Source: JAWPMV01 sp038527215
GTDB lineage: Bacteria > Bacteroidota > Bacteroidia > J057
Length of the DNA stretch: 13,049 nucleotides
Direction: 5' to 3'
NCBI GenBank assembly: GCA_038527215.1
Contig: JBCBGC010000175.1
Location: forward strand, 1-13,049
Position 1 is the stretch's first letter, and the number at the start of each line of letters is the position of its first letter. Positions 1-6,421 of this stretch are shown one piece after another. A program made the position numbers and the translations under genes. The notes under the pieces are model-generated. The model searched no databases, was not told the DNA's origin, and worked only from the letters and a program-made list of their open reading frames with translations.

Positions 1-371
1 CCGACCAACCATTTTCCCTCCAAAGCCTCTTCAGGCTGGCCTTTTTTCAACCTATCATACAGCACCTCAAAGCGAGCTTCATCATCCAACAAGCGTTTCA
101 GCCCGGCGGCATGATGCTCCACACAGTAAGCACAATCATTTAACTGACTGACGTACACGCCCAGGCTTTCCAGGTACCATTTAGGCAAGGTGTTTTCCCG
201 ATGGTGGAGGACATTTTTGTAAAGGCGCATATGTCCTTCCAAACTATGAGGGCGGAGGCTGTGGACCTGAAGGATGTTGTCGATTTGTCCGTTGGGACCT
301 TTTACCCGTTCGAAGAGCTTCCGGAGTTTTCCCGTGGCTTCGGAAAATGCGATGACCTTAATCCAACTCAT
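1..371 (-). CDS. AhpD-like / carboxymuconolactone decarboxylase family protein (3' end outside window)
   Basis: This is an open frame from ATG at 371 down to the window edge, 123 codons with no stop. It begins MSWIKVIAFSEATGKLRKLF. Residues 68-87 carry the exact AhpD-type motif E-x11-C-x2-C-x3-H (E68, C80, C83, H87; local text LNDCAYCVEHH). In AhpD this motif is the redox and proton-relay centre of an alkylhydroperoxidase. The N-terminal style matches the 'peroxidase-related' branch of the CMD family, usually about 180-200 residues, so roughly one third is missing. The start codon overlaps the stop of the response regulator (ATGA, 368-371), which implies one transcript and translational coupling. 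A role in peroxide or thiol redox chemistry is inferred from the motif; the substrate is unknown. Confidence 0.88.
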   Translation of the reverse strand, partial: MSWIKVIAFSEATGKLRKLFERVKGPNGQIDNILQVHSLRPHSLEGHMRLYKNVLHHRENTLPKWYLESLGVYVSQLNDCAYCVEHHAAGLKRLLDDEARFEVLYDRLKKGQPEEALEGKWLV

Positions 372-1072
372 GCTTCTTCGGCGATGACCATGCGAAATCC
401 CTTGCCATGAATGTTGTCGATGCGGACCCGGGGATCGGGCTTGAATCGCTTACGCAACTTGCTGATAAAGACATCCATGCTGCGGGCGTTGAAATAATTG
501 TCATCTCCCCAGAGGGCTTTGAGGGCCGTTTCGCGAGAGAGGAGGTCGTTTTTGTTGATAAGCAAAAGCCGCAATAAGTCGGCCTCCTTGGGGGAAAGCC
601 GGGCCGCTTCTCCGGCGTGGTGGATGGTGTTGAGACGATAGTTGAATTGAAAATCGCCAAACTCAAATTCGTCCGGAATCTGCTCGGCTTCATCCGCTTC
701 GTCTTGCTGTCCGGAGCGTTTCAGGATGGCTTTGACCCGATAGAGGAGTTCTTCCGAATCAAAAGGTTTGGTAATGTAGTCATCGGCTCCGGTTTCAAAG
801 CCTTTGAGAATATCTTCCCGCATGGAACGGGCCGTGAGAAAAATCAGCGGAACCTGCTCATTGACCTGCCGGATTTGCTTGGCCAGGGCAAAGCCATCTT
901 TTTTAGGCATCATCACATCCAGAATGACCAGCCGGAATTTTCCTTGTTGGAAGGCTTGCCAACCTGCTTCCCCATCCCGGGCCAGGGTGACTTCGTAATC
1001 ATTCATTTGCAAGTAATCCCGGAGCACAGCGCCAAAGTTGGCTTCATCCTCTACCAATAAGATTTGACTCAT
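368..1072 (-). CDS. OmpR/PhoB-family two-component response regulator
   Basis: The product has 234 residues, a normal length for the family. An N-terminal receiver domain (about 3-118) has the acidic pocket E8/D9, phospho-acceptor D52 (VILDVMMPKKDG), switch T80 (FLTA) and K102 (ITKPF). A C-terminal winged-helix DNA-binding domain (about 132-232) has the expected LSPKEADLLRLLL and ..DVFISKLRKR..IDNIHGKGFRM blocks. It should be phosphorylated by a sensor kinase and regulate transcription. No histidine kinase gene is visible on either side: upstream is the cyclic-nucleotide-binding gene, 50 bp away on the same strand, and downstream is the overlapping AhpD-like gene, which is therefore likely co-expressed. 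It resembles the RprY-like regulators of Bacteroidota, but I do not assign a symbol. Confidence 0.95.
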   Translation of the reverse strand: MSQILLVEDEANFGAVLRDYLQMNDYEVTLARDGEAGWQAFQQGKFRLVILDVMMPKKDGFALAKQIRQVNEQVPLIFLTARSMREDILKGFETGADDYITKPFDSEELLYRVKAILKRSGQQDEADEAEQIPDEFEFGDFQFNYRLNTIHHAGEAARLSPKEADLLRLLLINKNDLLSRETALKALWGDDNYFNARSMDVFISKLRKRFKPDPRVRIDNIHGKGFRMVIAEEA

Positions 1073-1103
1073 GCTGTAATCTGTTCAAGCTTCTTTTTCG
1101 TCA

Positions 1104-1124
1104 GAAAAAAGCAGCACCTCTGCT
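1104..1124 (-). terminator. weak intrinsic terminator after the cyclic-nucleotide-binding gene
   Basis: On the minus strand a 5-bp stem AGCAG/CTGCT with loop AGGTG is followed directly by TTTTTTC. It overlaps the stop codon of the upstream gene (1125-1123). The stem is short, so partial read-through into the response regulator 50 bp downstream is plausible. Confidence 0.4.
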
Positions 1125-2547
1125 AAATCAAGGTGAGCTTATGGTTGACTTCCAGGGCCATGGCTTCCTGCTTCAATTCCCGCTTCATCATTTTGATATA
1201 ATCCACTACTTCATCCAGATAGCGGTTCATGTCTGCCCGGGTAATATAAGAATGTATGATGTAAACTACTTCTCCTACCAGGCCCAACTGCTCACTATGC
1301 CATACGCCATTGGCGACCTTACAGGTTGCCCCGCCAAAGCGTTCCGCCATGAAACTCATGGTCTGGTCCATGTGGACCGTGGTATCGATTTGCTGGTCTA
1401 CGTCGACCGTGGTAGGGATAAAAATGCCGATGCTGTTGTTGCGCTCCAGGCGCTCCACCAGGTGGATCATCACCTCCTGAATTTCTTCCGGCACATCTTC
1501 CGGCAGAAGATCAGGCAGCTGCACCCGAGGGAAATTGGGCAGGAAGGGCAATTCGATATCTGCCCAGTCCACTTCCGGCATGTCTGCGTATTTTTTCCGT
1601 CCGCGATTCACGATGGTAACCACCGAGGTTTCGTCGGGCTGGATTTTTCCTTTCAATTGCTTTTTCAGGGTCTCTTCCTGTCGCTTGCCCTGGGGACCCG
1701 GTGGGACGAGCAACACTACCTGATCGGCATGTTCCAAAATCAGGCGCACACTGTCGTCTACAAAGTCATTCACCTGGATGACGATGTTGCCGTATTGGTT
1801 GCGGGCCCGGTCCAACAATAATTCCGTCCGCGTGGTAGCGGGCAGGTATTGCTCCATCTGAGGAAAGAGAATATCAAAGCCATCCCGATGGTGAAAGACC
1901 TGGGTGTTTTGGTCCAAAGGCTTCCCATCCAGGATGCGCCAGGAATTGGGATACTCCATCAAAGCCGTGGCCTGTCGGGTGTCCTTGGCCAGACGCTGCG
2001 CTAGCAGGGCGCTGAGGCTGGTCGCCCCGTTGCGCTCCTCCGGCTGCATGATGATGATGAGCTTCATGTCCTTTTTCTCGCTGCTGAGGCGGCGATTGGA
2101 CTGCACCAGATAGCGACCTAGGGTTTTGGCCAGTTCAATGGCTACCACAGGGTAGGTGTGCAGCATTTCCAGAAAATCGTCTCGCTGAATGGCCAGCACA
2201 TCCACCTCACTGAGGGCAGAAACCGTGGCAGAACGGGCCTGATTTTCCAGTATCCCCATTTCACCAAAGCTATTACCGGGCATGAGATAGGCCAGGAGAT
2301 GCTCCTTTTGGCCCATCATGCTTTTCACCGCAACGATGCCATTGAGAATGAGAAACAAGGTCGTACTGGGTTGCCCCTGCCAGACGATCACGTCCTGCGG
2401 GAAGAATTGACGTACCTTGGCTTTGGTGGCCACATCGGTCAATGCAATGTCTTCCAGTCCACTGAACAGCTGACAGTCTTTGAGGGCCTGAATGATTTTT
2501 TCCTGCCCCATCTGTGTACTTGGGCTAAGCTGGCCTTCCATTTGCAT
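1123..2547 (-). CDS. cyclic-nucleotide-binding domain protein with degenerate MinD-like domain
   Basis: The product has 474 residues. The cNMP-binding (CAP_ED) domain spans about residues 20-145. Its phosphate-binding cassette FGEMGILENQARSATV (94-109) keeps the Glu (E96) and Arg (R105) that bind the cyclic phosphate and ribose in CRP-type domains. Residues about 161-360 read like a MinD/CpaE-type NTPase fold: a hydrophobic strand KLIIIM, then a P-loop position that reads ERNGATS instead of KGGxGKT, and later ADQVVLLVPPG and VTIVNRG. The ATPase is therefore probably inactive. Similar degenerate segments follow cNMP domains in bacterial NTE/patatin phospholipases, but no GxSxG patatin motif is present. 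The last ~100 residues form an unrecognised alpha/beta domain ending in a charged helix. There is no HTH, so it is not a CRP-type transcription factor. The gene lies head to head with an adenylate cyclase, which suggests it is a cAMP effector; ligand and output are inference. ATGs at 2547 and 2541 are both possible starts. Confidence 0.9.
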   Translation of the reverse strand: MQMEGQLSPSTQMGQEKIIQALKDCQLFSGLEDIALTDVATKAKVRQFFPQDVIVWQGQPSTTLFLILNGIVAVKSMMGQKEHLLAYLMPGNSFGEMGILENQARSATVSALSEVDVLAIQRDDFLEMLHTYPVVAIELAKTLGRYLVQSNRRLSSEKKDMKLIIIMQPEERNGATSLSALLAQRLAKDTRQATALMEYPNSWRILDGKPLDQNTQVFHHRDGFDILFPQMEQYLPATTRTELLLDRARNQYGNIVIQVNDFVDDSVRLILEHADQVVLLVPPGPQGKRQEETLKKQLKGKIQPDETSVVTIVNRGRKKYADMPEVDWADIELPFLPNFPRVQLPDLLPEDVPEEIQEVMIHLVERLERNNSIGIFIPTTVDVDQQIDTTVHMDQTMSFMAERFGGATCKVANGVWHSEQLGLVGEVVYIIHSYITRADMNRYLDEVVDYIKMMKRELKQEAMALEVNHKLTLI

Positions 2548-2566
2548 GATGTTGAAAAACGGCGTA

Positions 2567-2574
2567 CAAAGATA
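2567..2574 (-). promoter_or_regulatory. -7 promoter box of the cyclic-nucleotide-binding gene
   Basis: The minus strand reads TATCTTTG, a full match to the Bacteroidota -7 consensus TAnnTTTG, 19 bp before the ATG at 2547. The nearest TTG for a -33 element (2602-2600) is 25 bp upstream, a little farther than usual. Confidence 0.6.
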
Positions 2575-2584
2575 GTACGAATTT

Positions 2585-2614
2585 TTGCGAAATAGGGGAC
2601 AATCGTTACTTTAG
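2585..2614 (+). promoter_or_regulatory. promoter of the adenylate cyclase gene
   Basis: TTG (2585-2587), a 19-bp spacer and TACTTTAG (2607-2614) fit the Bacteroidota pattern TTG-N17-23-TAnnTTTG with one mismatch. It ends 52 bp before the chosen ATG at 2667 and supports that start over the in-frame ATG at 2616, which would lie at or before the likely transcription start. It sits back to back with the divergent promoter at 2567-2574. Confidence 0.5.
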
Positions 2615-2666
2615 GTTGCTGAAAATTTCGGCCCTTTTGTCCCTTGTTACCTGTTCCACTGAGGCT

Positions 2667-4400
2667 ATGAAACTACCTTTCAGGCTTTTCCTGGTTTTTA
2701 TCTGTGCGGGCTCATCCCTTCTGGCACAGGTAGATCCGGCTGCCATCCGGGCAGATCTGGATACAAAACCCGACGATTTTAAGAAAATCGAACTTTATCT
2801 CGAAGCTTCCGCCAAGGTCGCCCGAGCCAATAAAACTGACGAGGCTATCGCCTTCGCTCAGGATGCCCTGGACCTTGCCCAGAAGCGCATCAACCGGGTG
2901 GGGGTAGTGAAATCTCATAGCCAGTTGGGCCTTTTGCACGTCAACAAAAAAGACTGGACCCAGGCCCGGGAGCATCTGGGAAAGGCCATTCGTCTTAAAA
3001 AGCAATTACTCAGTACCAAACCTCAATTCAAAGGGAGTTTGGCCAAGGATTATCGTCTGCTGGGCTTCGTTGAAGAACAAAACCAACATACCGATGCCGC
3101 TTTGGCTAACTACCGCAACACCGTAAAATACGCGCTGGAAGGCAAAAGTCGACACGAAGCAGCCTGGGGATTTTTTGGGGTAGGGCAAATGGAAATTTCG
3201 AAAGGAAATTATGCATCGGCAGTGGGAGCCCTGAAGCGCAGTATTTCTCTGGCTGACGACCTGGGCTTGACTCGATTGTCCAGGGATGCTAACAGAAGCA
3301 TGAATGCGGGATTGGCAGTCCTGGGTACCCAAATGGAAAAAGAGCAGATCGAAAAGGAGATCACTGCTTTCCAGGAGGAGGTACAAGTCATCCAGGATAG
3401 CCTGGAAACCCAGCAACAAGCCAATCAGGTCCTGATCTCAGAACGCGAACTCCTGGAGATGGAACGCCAAACTTCGGAAGCAGAGCTCAAAGCCGCAGAA
3501 GCAGAAATCGAAACCGTGAATGCGGAGAAAGCGCGGGTAGAAGCAGAAAAACTTGCCCAGGATGAGGTCCAGCAAAAATGGTATGCCGTAGGCATTGGGG
3601 GAGGCGTAGCGGCTTTGCTGATCATTTTTACCCTCATTAGCGGCAACCTTTCGCGTCGTCGGCATAACCGTGCCCTGGCCCAGGAGAAGAAAAAATCCGA
3701 AGACCTGCTGTTCAGTATTTTGCCCGAAGAAACCGCCCTCGAAATCTTACAAAAAGGCAAAGCGACTCCGCACAAATACCATACTTCCTCCATCATCTTT
3801 ACTGACTTCGTCGGTTTTACCTCTATTGCTGCCAACCTGCGTCCGGAAGCCTTGCTGGCCGAACTCAATCATGTGTTTGCGGAGTTCGATAAAATCATGG
3901 ACCAGTATGGACTGGAAAAAATCAAGACCATTGGCGATGCTTATATGGCCGTAGCGGGCGTACCTAAGAAGGATGACAAGCATGCCCTGCATGCGGTCGC
4001 GGCGGGCCTCGATATGCAAGCCTTTATGAAACGCTGGCGCAGTCAAAACCTGGCCAAAGGCAAACCTACCTGGGAGTTACGGGTAGGCATCCATTCGGGA
4101 CCGGTAGTGGCCGGGGTAATCGGAGCCAAGAAGTTTGCCTATGATGTGTGGGGAGATACGGTCAACGTAGCCAGCCGCATGGAATCGGCTGGTGAAGCCT
4201 GGAAGGTCAACATTTCTGAAGCGACCTATCAACTGGTCAGTGAATTCACCCGCTGCACCTCTCGTGGTCAGGTCCCTATCAAAAATAAAGGCTCCGTCAA
4301 TATGTTTTTTGTGGAGGAAATTACCGACCTCATGGCGGTACTGCCCCCGGCGGAACCCGCTTCCAAAAAGAAAAAAGGGCGTAAAAAAAGCCCGGCCTAA
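2667..4400 (+). CDS. membrane-bound class III adenylate cyclase with TPR sensor region
   Basis: The product has 577 residues. The ATG at 2667 is preferred over the upstream ATG at 2616 because it places a clean signal peptide (MKLPFRLFLVFICAGSSLLA) at the N terminus. Order of parts: signal peptide 1-20, TPR-like helical repeats about 25-225, a long Glu/Gln-rich coiled coil about 226-304, one TM helix about 306-328, a basic stop-transfer (SRRRHNR), a signalling helix, and the class III catalytic domain about 366-555. Metal-binding Asp residues are D380 (FTDFVGFT) and D424 (GDAYM). The adenine-selecting pair is K420 (KIKTIGD) and D493 (YDVWG), and transition-state residues are N500 and R504 (NVASR). 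These predict ATP rather than GTP as substrate and an active homodimer. The tail is Lys-rich. TPR and coiled coil should be periplasmic and the cyclase cytoplasmic, as in TPR-histidine kinases of this phylum; the signal sensed is unknown. It is divergent from the cNMP-binding gene. Confidence 0.93.
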   Translation: MKLPFRLFLVFICAGSSLLAQVDPAAIRADLDTKPDDFKKIELYLEASAKVARANKTDEAIAFAQDALDLAQKRINRVGVVKSHSQLGLLHVNKKDWTQAREHLGKAIRLKKQLLSTKPQFKGSLAKDYRLLGFVEEQNQHTDAALANYRNTVKYALEGKSRHEAAWGFFGVGQMEISKGNYASAVGALKRSISLADDLGLTRLSRDANRSMNAGLAVLGTQMEKEQIEKEITAFQEEVQVIQDSLETQQQANQVLISERELLEMERQTSEAELKAAEAEIETVNAEKARVEAEKLAQDEVQQKWYAVGIGGGVAALLIIFTLISGNLSRRRHNRALAQEKKKSEDLLFSILPEETALEILQKGKATPHKYHTSSIIFTDFVGFTSIAANLRPEALLAELNHVFAEFDKIMDQYGLEKIKTIGDAYMAVAGVPKKDDKHALHAVAAGLDMQAFMKRWRSQNLAKGKPTWELRVGIHSGPVVAGVIGAKKFAYDVWGDTVNVASRMESAGEAWKVNISEATYQLVSEFTRCTSRGQVPIKNKGSVNMFFVEEITDLMAVLPPAEPASKKKKGRKKSPA

Positions 4401-4418
4401 GAAAAAGACGGCCGAGCT
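4383..4418 (-). terminator. intrinsic terminator of the DUF695/RraB-like gene
   Basis: On the minus strand the 9-nt arm AGCTCGGCC pairs with GGCCGGGCT (one G-U wobble) across a 12-nt loop and is followed by seven T. It lies 31 bp past the stop at 4449. The arm and T-tract overlap the final codons of the convergent cyclase gene (stop at 4400), where the Lys codons supply the A-run. On the plus strand no comparable T-tract follows. Confidence 0.65.
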
Positions 4419-4448
4419 ACTTTCCGGTTCGAAATTCTTCTGATGTAA

Positions 4449-5225
4449 TCAGACCTGGACGACGCCAGTGCCCCATCCATCATATTCCCCCTGACATTTC
4501 TCTGCGAGTTGCATGAGAAAGATGACGACGTCATCAATGGCAGAGGCATCTATTTTTTCCTCCCTGCTAATGACCAGGCTGTAGGTCTCAGGGGTTTTTT
4601 GATCATCGAACTTGCGAGAGAGAATCTGAAAATTCTCCTCTTTTATTTCTTCCAGGAATTTCGTCAGGTGCGTTTCCTGTGGGAAAAAGAAATAATGTTC
4701 TACCTCCCGGGCCGCTTGTAAGTTGTCTCCTTGCTGCTCCAGTTTTTCGATCACTCTCCGGTTCAGAATAGACTGATACTCCCATTTGGAAGGAAAGAGA
4801 AATTGCTGATAAAAGGCCCAGCTGGGATCCCGTTGAATCTTGACGGTGTATTCGTAATCAGCGAATCTTTCCATGACTTCTTCTACGATGCTTTTATAAT
4901 CGATAGAAGTCTGACAGTAATAGTAAAAAATGCGCTGGCCGTTGGTGGTGTTGCGCGCTACATAAAGTCCACCAAGGTTTTCTAAAATGTGCTCGGAAAG
5001 TTTGTCTTCGAGTATATAGAGCACTTCCGCTTCGCCCGTTGTGGTCAACCCAAAATCATTGGGAGCTTGAAGATCAACAGCGAGTTGTAAAAAGTTTATT
5101 TTATCTGAGAGGGGAGCGTGGGTATGAAGAGCAAGGTCAAGCATGATTGAAGCAGGATGCTCCTCTACGGTGCAGAAATAAAAGTCCCATTCTGCCTGGG
5201 GATCTTTGGTACCAGAATCCATCAT
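4449..5225 (-). CDS. DUF695 domain protein with RraB-like C-terminal domain
   Basis: The product has 258 residues from the ATG at 5225. A longer frame reaches 5408, but the extra 61 codons look like untranslated leader, and a GAAAGG Shine-Dalgarno lies 7 bp before 5225. The N-terminal part (about 12-150; EWDFYFCTVEEHPASIMLDL) matches the style of DUF695. The C-terminal part (about 152-255) has the hallmarks of the 'regulator of ribonuclease activity B' family: the AAREVEHYFFFP block at 171-182 and a terminal GEYDGWGT at 246-253. RraB inhibits RNase E in gammaproteobacteria, but this two-domain form is uncharacterised and its target here is unknown. There is no signal peptide, so it is probably cytoplasmic. 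It converges with the cyclase gene, 48 bp apart, and lies 219 bp downstream of the lipoprotein gene. Confidence 0.82.
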   Translation of the reverse strand: MMDSGTKDPQAEWDFYFCTVEEHPASIMLDLALHTHAPLSDKINFLQLAVDLQAPNDFGLTTTGEAEVLYILEDKLSEHILENLGGLYVARNTTNGQRIFYYYCQTSIDYKSIVEEVMERFADYEYTVKIQRDPSWAFYQQFLFPSKWEYQSILNRRVIEKLEQQGDNLQAAREVEHYFFFPQETHLTKFLEEIKEENFQILSRKFDDQKTPETYSLVISREEKIDASAIDDVVIFLMQLAEKCQGEYDGWGTGVVQV

Positions 5226-5232
5226 GGCATTA

Positions 5233-5238
5233 CCTTTC
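5233..5238 (-). promoter_or_regulatory. ribosome binding site that fixes the start at 5225
   Basis: The minus strand reads GAAAGG, then 7 nt, then ATGATG. A clear Shine-Dalgarno is uncommon in this window, and it marks 5225 rather than the upstream in-frame ATG at 5408 as the start. Confidence 0.6.
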
Positions 5239-5362
5239 AATGTGCAGATTTCTGACGGACAAGTCGCAAATGCCCTACCAGAAAGCCTACGGGGTAAGAA
5301 ACACAGAAAAAGAAATTGCGAATTGAGAAAAGAACGCCGGGGTTTGCATGTGTGCGAAGGGT

Positions 5363-5370
5363 CAAAAATA
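5363..5370 (-). promoter_or_regulatory. possible promoter of the DUF695/RraB-like gene
   Basis: The minus strand reads TATTTTTG, matching TAnnTTTG, 137 bp before the ATG at 5225. No TTG sits at the right distance for a -33 element, so this is tentative. The rest of the 5226-5444 gap shows no terminator for the upstream lipoprotein gene, so read-through is also possible. Confidence 0.3.
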
Positions 5371-5444
5371 AGCGAATGGAGCAGAATAGGAAGGATTCCG
5401 GGGGTCAATGGTCAAGATAGCAGCCTGTTTGGTTCGGCTGGTGA

Positions 5445-6215
5445 CTAAGGGGTAATAATTGAGACCTTTTCGCCGGATAACCACTTCCGGGCCAGCTCGG
5501 GATGCTGGTTGAGGCTACCCACAACCCATACTTCGGATTGTTCAAAGGTATCAGAGGTCCTGGCTGCTTCCCGGCATACCCTGGTCGGAGGGAAGTATCC
5601 GGCGTGGATAAACTGCACACCCTCTGGAGCTGCATACAGGAATCCTACATGGTAGGACTGCCCCAGGATAAACAATTCTCCCGGATGAGCAGCGACAAAG
5701 TCAAGGCAGGCTTGAGGGCTACGAAAACGTTGGACGTTTTGGGTCAGGCTCCGGATGATCGGTAAAGCCGCTTGCTGAGCCAGCCGGTAGCGGTTTAAGT
5801 TGAATCCGATATGCTTGAGGGTGGTAGAGACGAAATAACCACAGGCAATGCTGCCTTCTCCGGGCTGGTCAGTATGACCTTCAAAGGTCCAGGGGGTGCC
5901 ATACCAACAAGGGAATATTTTTTCCACCAGGGAATGGACGAGGCTATCCATGGCCTGGGCTAACAAACTGTTCCGGCTGCTGGCAGCAGCGCCTTGATAT
6001 TGCCGGGCCAGGGCCATTCGTTTTTCACGAATGTGCTGGCGAACTGCCGCATAGGCTTCTGCCCCACAAGGCGTAATGGATGCAGCCGAGGGAGAGCTGA
6101 CAGGCAGGGAGACGGCCTGAGCTGGTTGCGAAAGGGCAGGAGGGCTGGTCTCCTGACAAGCAAGCAGCAGCAAAGGCAGCAAAAGCAGGCAGCGGAAAAA
6201 ATGATGGGAGTGCAT
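5445..6215 (-). CDS. lipoprotein with NlpC/P60-like Cys/His core
   Basis: The product has 256 residues from ATG at 6215. The in-frame ATG at 6248 would put 11 polar residues before the signal peptide. Residues 1-20 are a lipoprotein signal with lipobox LLAC (C20), followed by a Pro/Ser/Ala-rich linker to about 50. The body has GSIACGYFVSTTLKHIGF (121-138), which resembles the catalytic Cys helix of NlpC/P60-type papain-like peptidases (C125), then SYHVGFLY (187-194, H189) and QFIHAGY (201-207, H204), which resemble the His strand. The preceding YGTPWTFEGHTDQPGEG also fits the lead-in of that fold. The family is usually a cell-wall or amide hydrolase, and a membrane-anchored peptidase or amidase is the best guess. 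The canonical D-C-S-G is A-C-G-Y here, so substrate or activity may differ. It is divergent from parA (206 bp). Confidence 0.85.
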   Translation of the reverse strand: MHSHHFFRCLLLLPLLLLACQETSPPALSQPAQAVSLPVSSPSAASITPCGAEAYAAVRQHIREKRMALARQYQGAAASSRNSLLAQAMDSLVHSLVEKIFPCWYGTPWTFEGHTDQPGEGSIACGYFVSTTLKHIGFNLNRYRLAQQAALPIIRSLTQNVQRFRSPQACLDFVAAHPGELFILGQSYHVGFLYAAPEGVQFIHAGYFPPTRVCREAARTSDTFEQSEVWVVGSLNQHPELARKWLSGEKVSIITP

Positions 6216-6294
6216 ATTAAATGGATGCCCAAGGGAGCCATTTTCCATAAAATCCCCTCCATGATGGGAGGGTAATTCCCTTTTGCCCTGCTAC

Positions 6295-6357
6295 TCACTT
6301 CACAAAGACCATTAAAACTTGTGAAATGCATTTCCTTCGAAATATCCAGTCTCACAA
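6295..6357. promoter_or_regulatory. cluster of TCAC-core repeats upstream of parA (candidate operator/centromere)
   Basis: TTCACAA (6299-6305) and TTGTGAA (6319-6325) form a perfect 7-bp inverted repeat with a 13-bp spacer. Further copies of the core are TCAC at 6295-6298 and TCACAA at 6352-6357. Between them lies the 12-bp palindrome GAAATGCATTTC (6323-6334). The cluster ends 25 bp before the parA -7 box. In type Ib partition loci the RHH partner binds short repeats just upstream of parA; that role here is inference. Confidence 0.35.
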
Positions 6358-6381
6358 TTTTTTATTCTCTTCTGCTTTGGC

Positions 6382-6389
6382 TAATTTTG
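6382..6389 (+). promoter_or_regulatory. -7 promoter box of the parA operon
   Basis: TAATTTTG is a full match to TAnnTTTG, 32 bp before the ATG at 6422. The -33 position is a T-run without a clean TTG. Confidence 0.55.
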
Positions 6390-6421
6390 AGAGATAAGGA
6401 TTCCTAATAGATCATAACCGA

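Noticed and set aside
1141..2595. Long plus-strand frames opposite the cyclic-nucleotide-binding gene
   Set aside because: They are shadows of a gene with clear domains, and carry no domain, promoter or ribosome site of their own.
2616..2666. Upstream ATG start for the adenylate cyclase
   Set aside because: It would bury the signal peptide behind 17 residues and lies at the predicted transcription start.
5226..5408. N-terminal extension of the DUF695/RraB-like frame to an ATG at 5408
   Set aside because: The extra residues have no match to the family style, a Shine-Dalgarno sits before 5225, and a -7 box at 5363-5370 falls inside the extension.
6201..6272. ATGATGGGAG repeated at 6201 and 6261, and a 6-bp hairpin CCCTCC/GGAGGG at 6255-6272
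   Set aside because: One copy lies inside the lipoprotein coding region. A 10-base repeat and a 6-bp stem without T-tract are within chance.
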